Source: Bacteroidaceae bacterium | Lineage (GTDB): Bacteria > Bacteroidota > Bacteroidia > Bacteroidales > Bacteroidaceae | Assembly: GCA_017416705.1 (NCBI GenBank) | Contig: JAFQBG010000013.1 | Location: 1-54,612, forward strand | Length of the DNA: 54,612 nucleotides | Direction of reading: 5' to 3' | Shown: piece after piece, positions 1-7,568 of the stretch | Layout: each line of letters starts with the position of its first letter | Position numbering within the stretch: position 1 is the first letter of the stretch | Position numbers and translations under genes: made by a program | Notes under the pieces: model-generated | What the model was told of the DNA's origin: nothing | The model's database searches: none | The model's input: only the letters and a program-made list of their open reading frames with translations

Positions 1-1086
1 GTTGATTTGGAAGACCGTCGTAACAAGAACCTCCGTAACCCCGATGCTTTGCTTGAATACATAGATACTCGTATTGCCAAAGAGGGGATGCACTATGTGA
101 TGCTTGATGAAGTACAATGGGTGGATGAGTTTGAAGATGTATTGAATAGTTATCTTAAAATTCCCAATGTAGATGTATATGCGACAGGCAGTAACTCCAA
201 ATTCCTATCAAGTGACGTTATTACAGAGTTTCGTGGCCGTGGAGATGAGATAAAAGTTGCACCTTTATCGTTCAGTGAGTTTTTCTCTGTCTTTGAGGGT
301 TCACGTGAGGAAGCTATGGAAGAGTATATGACTTTTGGCGGACTTCCGATGATTGCAACAATGCAGAGTAATGAGGAGAAGATGAAATACCTTCAGACGC
401 TCTTTAAGAAAACATACATTACCGATATCTTGGAGAGGTACAAAATCAAGAACGAAGAGGAGTTGGAGGAACTTATCAATATTCTTGCATCTTCAATCGG
501 AGGGCTTATCAATCCAAACAAACTGGTAAACACCTTCAAGTCGGTCAAGAATGTTTCTATATCTCCAAATACCATAAGTTTCTACCTTGAAATACTGCAA
601 GAGGTCTTTATGGTGGAAAAGTCAATACGATACGACATTAAAGGTAAGAAGTACATTGACACTCCTGCCAAATATTACTTTGCCGATTTAGGTTTGCGTA
701 ATGCCCGTATAAATTTCCGTCAGCACGAAGTAACACATTTGATGGAAAATCTCATATACAACGAGCTTCGCATTCGTGGATTGATGGTAGATGTGGGTGT
801 TGTAGTGGTAAACACCAAAGATGAGGAGGGCAAGAGCCAGCGTAAACAATTGGAGGTTGATTTTGTATGCAACGAAGGCAGTAAACGATGTTACATACAA
901 TCAGCTTTGAGGTTGCCAAATGAAGAAAAACGGGAACAGGAACTACGTTCACTAACGCATATATCGGATAGTTTCCAAAAGTTTGTAATTACCGAAGACC
1001 CAATAAAACGGTATCAAGATGAAAACGGTGTGGTATTTATGAACATTTATGAGTTTTTGCTCGACAGAGATAGTTTGAAAGTTTGA
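1..1086 (+). CDS. AAA-type ATPase with C-terminal DUF4143 domain, 5' end outside the window
   Basis: The frame is open to the left edge (codons at 1-6 read V-D), so the true start and the Walker A loop are missing. Visible are a Walker B-like stretch VMLDEVQW, a sensor-like ATGSNS segment, the SFSEFF motif after it, and a C-terminal half with LEVDFVC, which resembles the nuclease-like fold of DUF4143. Proteins of this AAA_14/DUF4143 type are abundant in gut Bacteroidales, often in many copies, and have no settled function. A 14-bp hairpin begins 17 bp after the stop. Family assignment is fairly secure; cellular role is unknown. Confidence 0.85.
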   Translation, partial: VDLEDRRNKNLRNPDALLEYIDTRIAKEGMHYVMLDEVQWVDEFEDVLNSYLKIPNVDVYATGSNSKFLSSDVITEFRGRGDEIKVAPLSFSEFFSVFEGSREEAMEEYMTFGGLPMIATMQSNEEKMKYLQTLFKKTYITDILERYKIKNEEELEELINILASSIGGLINPNKLVNTFKSVKNVSISPNTISFYLEILQEVFMVEKSIRYDIKGKKYIDTPAKYYFADLGLRNARINFRQHEVTHLMENLIYNELRIRGLMVDVGVVVVNTKDEEGKSQRKQLEVDFVCNEGSKRCYIQSALRLPNEEKREQELRSLTHISDSFQKFVITEDPIKRYQDENGVVFMNIYEFLLDRDSLKV

Positions 1087-1102
1087 GCCAATGATAAAAA
1101 AT

Positions 1103-1145
1103 CAAAGGTATAATAACCGCATTTGCGAAAATTATTATACCTTTG
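1103..1145. terminator. Hairpin after the AAA ATPase gene
   Basis: A perfect 14-bp stem (1103-1116 with 1132-1145) and 15-nt loop begins 17 bp after the stop codon. Each arm contains a TACCTTTG sequence, matching the Bacteroidota -7 element, on opposite strands. It most likely ends transcription, but promoter activity cannot be excluded. Confidence 0.6.
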
Positions 1146-1393
1146 TCTTACAAGAGTTATTTGAGAGTATTGCTACCGTAAACCGCAGAAATTCGCACGA
1201 TTTCCAAATAGCTGCCTCGCTCTTTTCAAAATAAATTCAAGTGTTTATTCCTCAAACGGTTATATCGAATTGATGAGATATTAAAATAATTGTTTTTGTC
1301 ATTTTATTTTGATTAAGAAACTGTTATAACCCCAAGCATATATTTTATCTGTTTTTTTGTGCGAGCATTGCGGCATTTGTCTTTATGAAAACA

Positions 1394-1426
1394 AAAAACT
1401 GCTCCAAGGGGAGTGGAGCAGTTTTT
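1394..1426. terminator. Bidirectional terminator hairpin for the nine-gene operon
   Basis: A perfect 12-bp stem (1394-1405 with 1415-1426) has a 9-nt loop and A/T runs at both ends. It lies about 180 bp past the last gene of the minus-strand operon and suits termination from either side. Confidence 0.65.
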
Positions 1427-1605
1427 CCGAATAAACGCTTTTACTCGTTCGGTCATCGACTTTCGCAAGCAGATGTTGCCGTAAATCTATTACTATGAAA
1501 AACACATTAATTAAACAATCAAATAACGTTTTTGTTTGTGCATTTAGCGTGTCTTTCACAAATTTTAGATGCTTTTTAATGTTTTTTAATTATGTGGCAA
1601 CGGTT

Positions 1606-2157
1606 TTACTTGTCGTTGTTGCCGGAATTTATGTTCTTTATGAACAGTTCCTCTAACAATTCTTTGTCTATTGCGTTGCCATTTTCCTTGCTAAGTTCCT
1701 CGTACAGAGCCTTTAAGTATTCTTGTCCTTTTAGTTCAAGAACAATGTAATTGGTGTATTGTCCGTTTTCGTCTTTGTTCCAACGGTCGCACACGATGGT
1801 TGCTCCCGACAAGGTTTTTTCCACTGTTATTTTGTTCTTCTCGCTGAGGAACGATTTTGACATGCCCGATTCTCCTTCGTTGAGTGCCGATGTATAGTCC
1901 TCGGTTGTGGAGTTTACGGTTTTTGTGAGTGTGGCTGCCAGTTCGGCCGATGCCGATGCCAATGCTTTCTTGCGTGCGGCTGTTTCGTTGTCGGAACTGC
2001 CCGATGCCCATGCTCTAAGCACGCCGTCGCTGCTCACATGTTCGCTGCATGGCATGACGTATGTCTTTATGGGGCTTTTTTCGCTCTTCGAAGAACGGCA
2101 ACTGCTAATTGATATGGCTGCAATTGCGCACATTGCAAATAAGAGAATTTTCTTCAT
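1606..2157 (-). CDS. LPP20-like lipoprotein, last gene of the zinc-ribbon/SPFH/protease operon
   Basis: A 183-residue protein with a lipoprotein signal peptide: a basic start, a hydrophobic run and the lipobox SISSC with Cys20 as the lipidated residue. The mature part has an alternating Ala/Ser-rich helix (residues 58-85) followed by beta-strand-like sequence, as in the LPP20/FlgT-N-like fold, where WASG is followed by an Ala-rich helix. It probably sits on the inner face of the outer membrane. It starts 17 bp after the stop of the 445-residue gene and is the ninth gene of the operon. Family assignment is tentative; no enzyme motif is visible. Confidence 0.65.
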   Translation of the reverse strand: MKKILLFAMCAIAAISISSCRSSKSEKSPIKTYVMPCSEHVSSDGVLRAWASGSSDNETAARKKALASASAELAATLTKTVNSTTEDYTSALNEGESGMSKSFLSEKNKITVEKTLSGATIVCDRWNKDENGQYTNYIVLELKGQEYLKALYEELSKENGNAIDKELLEELFIKNINSGNNDK

Positions 2158-2174
2158 AATATTACTGTTTTAAA

Positions 2175-3512
2175 TTACATATTCATTTTCTTTATTTTTT
2201 GTGGCAGACTGCTTTTTACGCGTTTCATAACTTCGCGTATGCACATGGCTATTGTCTCTTCTGCCGTTTTGTGTTCGGGGGCGAGTACTTTCACTCTGTT
2301 GACATTGTAGTCGAGCAGCAGTTCCTGTGTCTTGTTGTTGTATATTTTGAGTATCAGGGTGCAGTAGCACGAATTCAAGTCGTATGCTCCTTTCACTGTT
2401 TCGCCCATATCCATTATGGTGGAAAGGTCTATAAAACAGTCGGCTGCATCGGGGTCCTCGGTTATTGTGAAATGGTTGTTTGCTATGATACTGCCTATGT
2501 GTCGCTCTATGCCTTCGAGGTCGTTTTGCTCATTTATATATAGGTATGCTGTCAGGGCTTGGCTTGTGGTCAGAGTGACTTTTGCTGTTGGCCACATCTC
2601 CTTGTTTAGCAGTTGACGATAGCTTTGGGGGAGCGACTCGATGAAACTGTCGTCGATTGTTATGCGTATCTCCTGTATTTTGTCTTTGGCTGTGACGTTT
2701 GTGACATAGAACTCGGCTGTGCCGTTGTAGTCGGTTGTTATGGATGGTGTCACTGCTCCGCTGCCAAGCACAAATTCGGCTTTCAGTTTTACGTTGGGCA
2801 GTACGGTGCCGTTTTTTGACAGGCATGCCGCAATGGGTAGTTTTATGGCTTTGAATGTGGCTACGTCGTCTATATTCACGGTGTTGGTGGTTATTGCCAT
2901 TCCGCTGAACACGTTTATATAGGCGTTGTATAGCTCGGTGGGTATGTCTATTGTCTCGCCGTTTCTTTGTGTACTAAGGTTCATGAACAACCATGGCTCC
3001 ACGATGTCCAATCCTTTGCCGTATAATTGCATGGCTTGTGTCAGGTTCATGGACGATTCGGCGGCAAGGCCTTTTTCCAAGTAATCGAGTCCTTGGTTTA
3101 TGGCACTGCGACGACGGGCATCGGAGTTTTTACGGTGTAGTTCTTTGTCGAGCGTGTAATAAACATAGTATTTGTCGGCATTTTGGTAGCTGTCTTTCAG
3201 TTCCATGCCTTCAATCCATGCTGTCATGTTGCTTACAATCTTGTCCTCGAACAACTGACGCGATTTCCCATCTACATCGACAGTGTGCAGAAACGCTTCG
3301 TTTTCGACCTTGGTGGCTATCTGCGATGCTATGTCCGAGAGGGCGTTCTGTGTGGCAATTTTCACATAGTCGTCGGATGACAGCGGGGCTATACCTATAC
3401 CGGTGTACACATCGTTGTTTATGGGGCGTTGTGTCACCCATGCGGGGGCTTGCGCATTAATTTGCAGCGCAGCTGATATTGCAAGCAACAGAAAAATAAC
3501 TTTTGTTTTCAT
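2175..3512 (-). CDS. Exported protein with N-terminal LPP20-like domain
   Basis: A 445-residue protein with a type I signal peptide ending near residue 21 (LQINAQ). Residues 22-115 look like an LPP20-type domain: PAWVTQRP, the YTGIG motif, then a long Ala-rich helix (ATQNALSDIASQIATKVE). The rest is predicted periplasmic, with a helical stretch around 135-175 resembling a TPR unit and later beta-rich segments. It lies 15 bp downstream of the DUF6175 gene and 17 bp upstream of the LPP20-like lipoprotein, so they are almost surely co-transcribed. Its function is unknown; a periplasmic or outer-membrane-associated structural role is my inference. Confidence 0.65.
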   Translation of the reverse strand: MKTKVIFLLLAISAALQINAQAPAWVTQRPINNDVYTGIGIAPLSSDDYVKIATQNALSDIASQIATKVENEAFLHTVDVDGKSRQLFEDKIVSNMTAWIEGMELKDSYQNADKYYVYYTLDKELHRKNSDARRRSAINQGLDYLEKGLAAESSMNLTQAMQLYGKGLDIVEPWLFMNLSTQRNGETIDIPTELYNAYINVFSGMAITTNTVNIDDVATFKAIKLPIAACLSKNGTVLPNVKLKAEFVLGSGAVTPSITTDYNGTAEFYVTNVTAKDKIQEIRITIDDSFIESLPQSYRQLLNKEMWPTAKVTLTTSQALTAYLYINEQNDLEGIERHIGSIIANNHFTITEDPDAADCFIDLSTIMDMGETVKGAYDLNSCYCTLILKIYNNKTQELLLDYNVNRVKVLAPEHKTAEETIAMCIREVMKRVKSSLPQKIKKMNM

Positions 3513-3527
3513 AGCTTAAATTATTAA

Positions 3528-4766
3528 TTATTCTATGGACAATATTGTGATTATCATGTTGTTGCCTTCGGTGACAAAACGTGTTTCCACGCCTATGCCG
3601 TAGAGGGCGTCACATAGTTGTCCTGCAAATTTCTCGGCATTCATTTTCTTGCCTCGTTTGTCGGCGCGCGGTATGAGCACATCGTCGAATACAGCCGATT
3701 CATCTACTATGCCTTGGGTGTGGTATTGTCCTTCGTGGGCGTTGTCATCGAGCCATTCCTGTATGAAATCGGACAGACGACGACCATTGCCGCAACGGTC
3801 GCGCATGGTGCCCATGCAGCTGTTGCTTATGGAGAATTGAACGACGCCGCTTGCCGGTTCGTTAAAGTTCTTTACAATCTGTTTCAGGAAATCGGGTAGG
3901 TAGTCGCGTACTGCGTATGCGCATAGTGCGCTTACGTTTGTTGTGCGGAATGTATTGGTCCAGCTGTTTTCTGTGCCCCATATATTGTTTGTTGCGGTCT
4001 CGTATGCAGTCATTATCACCGACACGCTTGAACCTGCCGGGTTGATGTTTTTTTCGAGGTCCACAACTACATAAACATCGGCATCCGACGATAGCAGCAG
4101 TTGTTTGTCGTTCGAGTCGGCAGCATCGGCATTGCTTTCATATTGCTGACGACGGTTTATGGAGTTTACATTGTTCAGTATGTTCTCTGTCTCAATGTCA
4201 AGGTTTTCGAATCCTTTTTGTACTTCGGCAACTGCGGCGCGCAGGTCGCGGTCGTTCTCCAAAATCTGTTTATAGCTTTCTCCGTCTTTCTTGAACGGTA
4301 CCACCATGATTTTTGGTTTTGCCAACAGGTTTTTTTCTACTTTTTTACCTTGCTCGTAACCGGTGTTCTTACGTACATCGCCCACAAGTTGTTTCAGTCT
4401 TACTGTCACTCGGTAGGTGCCTTGGTAGCCTTCGCCTATCTTCTTGGGCTTTGCAACCTCTTCAACCTCGGCTACATAGCCTACATAGCGTGCCGAACTG
4501 TTGAAGAACGAGTTTGTGTAAACGAGATTTTCGCTGAATACAAGGGGATTGCCGTCTTCGACGCCTTCTACACCTTGGAACAGCAATGTGTGGAACAACG
4601 ATTTAAGCGCATTGGTCTCCACTGCTTTCTTTTCGCTTGCAGCACCCACGGTTGTGAATATTCCGTTTATGCCTTGTGTCGATTCAAGAGCAACTATTTG
4701 CAGGTATTCTTGTGCGTATGCCTGTATGCAGATTATTGCCGATAGTGTTAATAGGATTCTTTTCAT
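3528..4766 (-). CDS. DUF6175-like exported protein
   Basis: A 412-residue protein with a signal peptide ending at AYAQ (about residue 19). The first third repeats the LPP20/CsgG-type theme: GINGIFTTVG is followed by an Ala-rich segment. A central stretch from PKIMVVPFKKDGESY through about residue 240 resembles the CsgG/TolB-N fold. It looks like the Bacteroidales family DUF6175, which has no known function. It lies 76 bp after the CsgG-like gene and 15 bp before the 445-residue gene. I infer that it works with the neighbouring exported proteins as a periplasmic or outer-membrane assembly. Confidence 0.6.
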   Translation of the reverse strand: MKRILLTLSAIICIQAYAQEYLQIVALESTQGINGIFTTVGAASEKKAVETNALKSLFHTLLFQGVEGVEDGNPLVFSENLVYTNSFFNSSARYVGYVAEVEEVAKPKKIGEGYQGTYRVTVRLKQLVGDVRKNTGYEQGKKVEKNLLAKPKIMVVPFKKDGESYKQILENDRDLRAAVAEVQKGFENLDIETENILNNVNSINRRQQYESNADAADSNDKQLLLSSDADVYVVVDLEKNINPAGSSVSVIMTAYETATNNIWGTENSWTNTFRTTNVSALCAYAVRDYLPDFLKQIVKNFNEPASGVVQFSISNSCMGTMRDRCGNGRRLSDFIQEWLDDNAHEGQYHTQGIVDESAVFDDVLIPRADKRGKKMNAEKFAGQLCDALYGIGVETRFVTEGNNMIITILSIE

Positions 4767-4842
4767 GATAGTTATTTTTTATAAATTGTATGACCCAATC
4801 TCCACGCACGTGGAGATTGGGAATGGTATTTAAATATGTATA

Positions 4843-5790
4843 TTAAAGACCTAAGCCTTTTGCCATACCACCAAGGCCTAATGGGTCTTTCTTCGGACGT
4901 GATATTACGATGAGCGGGGTAGCGTTTTCGTCAACGGCTTTGTTTTCGAGATATCTGTCCATAGCCAGCTTAACTTCTTTGTCGCCTTTTGTCACTTTGC
5001 CAAGAGCAATATCCTCGTCGGCTTGAACAATCTTCAAGCTGCCGATTTTTGATTTTGTCTCTTTGCCTACCTTAATTTTTACTTCGAATATGTCGAACAT
5101 CTGGCCGTTGAACACACCTGAATTTGTACCTATGCTTATGTAGCACTGAACGAGTTTGTCTTTCTTAATCTCGAAATCCTCGCCGTAGATTGTAGCCAAC
5201 AAGGGGAATTCTTCCTCGAAGAATTTTTTGATGTCGCCATCAATAGTTGTGAGTACCTCGTTTACGGCTTTCTCGGGGGTGTCGTTGTTAAGTACGGCAT
5301 CGGTAAGGCCTGCAATGGAACCACCACCTACGGACACGTTTGTTGTTTCTCTTGAAAAACTCTTTGTGGCTACGGTTTTGTTTCCTGCAACGTCGGTAAC
5401 GCTAACCGAATAGTTGAGCGCTGCTGCATAGAATATTTTACCCTCTTTTTCCTCTTTTTTTATTTCGAGTGAAGCAACGTTACCTGTCATAAGGAAGTTA
5501 TTGGCTTTTATGGCAATTAATGCTTTGCGTGCTTCTGCGTCGTTCACTGCCTCTTCGCTGCTTCTGCGAACGAGTTCTTCCTCGATGGATGCCCATGCTG
5601 CGTCATCGAGCAGGTCGAAACGTTGCGAGGCGTTTACGGCGCTTATTACGGCTGCACGAACTTTCTCTACATTCTCGGCCGATACGCTTTCGCTACCTGT
5701 GAATGATTTTACGTTGATACGTTGTTTTTGTGCTTGTGCCATTGCACACACTGCAAACAATGCAGTGAACATCAAAATTTTCCTAAACAT
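4843..5790 (-). CDS. CsgG-like periplasmic protein
   Basis: A 315-residue protein with a cleavable signal peptide (AMAQAQ near residue 20) and no lipobox. RINVKSFTG, a helix (AENVEKVRAAVISAV) and LLDDAAW in the first 70 residues match the CsgG/HfaB and TolB-N fold, followed by the FLMTGNVASLEI strand. CsgG itself is an outer-membrane lipoprotein pore; without a lipobox this protein is more likely soluble in the periplasm or bound to a partner. It ends with a Gly-rich GLGGMAKGLGL tail. It follows the zinc-ribbon membrane protein by 66 bp. The fold is reasonably supported, the role is not. Confidence 0.65.
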   Translation of the reverse strand: MFRKILMFTALFAVCAMAQAQKQRINVKSFTGSESVSAENVEKVRAAVISAVNASQRFDLLDDAAWASIEEELVRRSSEEAVNDAEARKALIAIKANNFLMTGNVASLEIKKEEKEGKIFYAAALNYSVSVTDVAGNKTVATKSFSRETTNVSVGGGSIAGLTDAVLNNDTPEKAVNEVLTTIDGDIKKFFEEEFPLLATIYGEDFEIKKDKLVQCYISIGTNSGVFNGQMFDIFEVKIKVGKETKSKIGSLKIVQADEDIALGKVTKGDKEVKLAMDRYLENKAVDENATPLIVISRPKKDPLGLGGMAKGLGL

Positions 5791-5856
5791 AAATTTTAAA
5801 TATTTAATTATTAATTTTTTATAAATGTTTAATAAAAATATTAATCTGTTATTCTA

Positions 5857-7119
5857 TTATAATTTGGCTTTGGCTTCGCTGCTTCCCATTTTGGCTGCTG
5901 TTTTAAAATTCTTGCGAGCCATCATGGCGTTTTTGCCAACCGAGCCACAACCGCTTTCGTATATCACTCCTATCATGTAGTACGATTTGGCACTTCCCGA
6001 GGCTTTGAAATTTTCCAATGCTTTCAGGCCGTCGCCGTTCTCGTAGGCTTTCATGCCGGCTTCGTATTTGGCATCGGGCTTTTCTACTGCGGGGGCGGGT
6101 GTCTCTGCAACGGCGGGGGCTGCTACCGGTTGTTGCACTGCGGGCTGCTGAGCGGGTTGCGCAGGTTGCGCTGGCTGTACAGGCTGTGCAGGTGCTTGCT
6201 CTTGTGCCGTTTCGGCTTTTGGCGCTTCGGCTTGGGGTGCGTTACTGTTGCCATTGCCACCAAAAAGAACATACACCAAAAGTATTGCGGCTACTCCTCC
6301 GGCTATGAACATCCACATTTTGTTGCTGCTGCCGCTGTTCTTGCTTGTGTTTTTTATGGGTTGCATTGCAGGGCCGCCGCTTATGGAGCCAAGGCCTTTT
6401 TGTTTCTCGGGAGCATCGTTTTGTGCTTGCGCCGCTACAGCTGCTGCGGTTGCAGCGGCTGTGGCTGTGGGTATTATTGTTGGTTGTTGCGCTTTTTGTT
6501 GCGGTTTATACATTTCCAACAATTCGTTTTCAATATCTTTTTTTGCATCCTGTATGTCCAGCTCCTGTGCTTTGCGGTTCATCATTTGGCGTCCTGCCGC
6601 TCCTATCTCGCCGTTTGTGGTGAGTAAAAGTTCTTGGAATGCCACGCGATACTCGTTTATGGCTTTTTTCTCGCATTCCACGCAACGGTTTTTGCCTTTT
6701 ACCTTACAGTCGAAACAGATGCTCTTGCCGCATTTGGGACAACGGGCGTGCTTGCCTTCGAAGGGGTTGCCGCATACTTCGCAAAACTCGGCCTCTGTCT
6801 TTCCACCCATTACTATGGTGGTGTTGTTTACTGTGGAGTTATCTACCGACGACGATGTATTGGTCACCGTGGATGTCGATGATGAATTGTCTATTTTGTT
6901 GGTTGTAAGGTTGTTATTGGTGTTGTTGGTGGTGGTTTTGTTCACACTGCCCATGATGTTGCTGCGCGAAATGTTGTCGCCTTCGGTTTCGCGGTTTGTT
7001 GCAATGGCTGTTGTGTTTTCTTCGTTCACGCTTTTTAACGTTGCACCGCAATTGTCGCAGAACATTTCATCGCCTTCGAGTGGGGCATTACATTCGGGAC
7101 AGAATTTTTTATCGCTCAT
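5857..7119 (-). CDS. Zinc-ribbon transmembrane protein with Sel1-like C-terminus
   Basis: A 420-residue protein in ordered blocks. An N-terminal zinc ribbon uses Cys7, 10, 21 and 24. Residues 40-105 form an Asn/Thr/Ser-rich linker. A second zinc module has eight Cys at 113, 116, 127, 130, 135, 138, 146 and 149. Residues 150-210 are helical, followed by an Ala-rich stretch and one transmembrane segment at about 268-287. After the membrane comes a Pro/Ala/Gln linker (QPAQPAQPAQ) and a C-terminal Sel1/TPR-like repeat. With no signal peptide, the zinc modules should lie in the cytoplasm and the Sel1 part in the periplasm. The start ATG lies inside the end of the upstream gene (11-bp overlap). The layout recalls the zinc-ribbon membrane proteins YdjG/YdjH of Bacillus; that comparison is architectural only. 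Confidence 0.75.
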   Translation of the reverse strand: MSDKKFCPECNAPLEGDEMFCDNCGATLKSVNEENTTAIATNRETEGDNISRSNIMGSVNKTTTNNTNNNLTTNKIDNSSSTSTVTNTSSSVDNSTVNNTTIVMGGKTEAEFCEVCGNPFEGKHARCPKCGKSICFDCKVKGKNRCVECEKKAINEYRVAFQELLLTTNGEIGAAGRQMMNRKAQELDIQDAKKDIENELLEMYKPQQKAQQPTIIPTATAAATAAAVAAQAQNDAPEKQKGLGSISGGPAMQPIKNTSKNSGSSNKMWMFIAGGVAAILLVYVLFGGNGNSNAPQAEAPKAETAQEQAPAQPVQPAQPAQPAQQPAVQQPVAAPAVAETPAPAVEKPDAKYEAGMKAYENGDGLKALENFKASGSAKSYYMIGVIYESGCGSVGKNAMMARKNFKTAAKMGSSEAKAKL

Positions 7120-7525
7120 TGTTGTTGTTTTTTATTTTTTTTAATTGCTTTTTTAATTTTCTCGGTAGTCGTTGTTTTTTGCCGTTTGGGGCTTTTGTTT
7201 CCGGGCTGTCGTTTTGCACAGGGGCATCGCCTGTGAATATTGATGCCGCGGGTGCGGCTTGCTCTTCGTTGGCCTCTAACAATGTCCCATCGGCAAGGGA
7301 TATTGACTTAACGCATATATAACCGTTTTCCTCTTCTATGCTGCCGGTGACGCTTGCTATGCTGTTGTTGGCAGGTGCAAAGAACTTGTCGTTCTGCGGC
7401 AGACGGCCGGCACGATACAGAATATAGTTCCTGCCGTCGTCGGTGGTTAGTATGGCTGCTTCGCCTTGCGACTTGGAACCGTCATACATGCTTTCTATGG
7501 TTATTTTGCCTTTAACGATATTCAT
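7109..7525 (-). CDS. Small unknown protein of the zinc-ribbon/SPFH operon
   Basis: I place the start at the ATG at 7523-7525 (MNIVKGKITIESMYDG), giving 138 residues. A longer reading frame would begin inside the upstream SPFH gene and add 34 unlike residues. Residues 1-85 are beta-rich (VKGKITIESM, NYILYRAG, SIASVTGSI, YICVKSISL) and suggest a small barrel such as an OB fold. The C-terminal 25 residues are very basic (LPRKLKKQLKKIKNNNN) and could bind nucleic acid or acidic lipid. No signal peptide is present. Its TAA stop overlaps the next gene by 11 bp, implying translational coupling to the zinc-ribbon membrane protein. I do not recognise the family. Confidence 0.6.
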   Translation of the reverse strand: MNIVKGKITIESMYDGSKSQGEAAILTTDDGRNYILYRAGRLPQNDKFFAPANNSIASVTGSIEEENGYICVKSISLADGTLLEANEEQAAPAASIFTGDAPVQNDSPETKAPNGKKQRLPRKLKKQLKKIKNNNNER

Positions 7526-7568
7526 TGTTCTGTTTTTAATATAAGGATTTATATCATTATTAGCTTTT

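Larger units (their letters stand above)
1087..1605. other. Intergenic region between two convergent units
   Basis: This 519-bp stretch separates the plus-strand ATPase from the end of the nine-gene minus-strand operon. It holds two hairpins (1103-1145 and 1394-1426) and otherwise AT-rich sequence. I see no coding frame, RNA gene or repeat in it. Confidence 0.6.

Noticed and set aside
6248-7144. Long open frame on the plus strand opposite the zinc-ribbon membrane protein gene
   Set aside because: It mirrors the biased codons of the minus-strand gene (Ala, Pro, Gln and Asn-rich linkers) and gives a low-complexity protein without recognisable domains or a start context.
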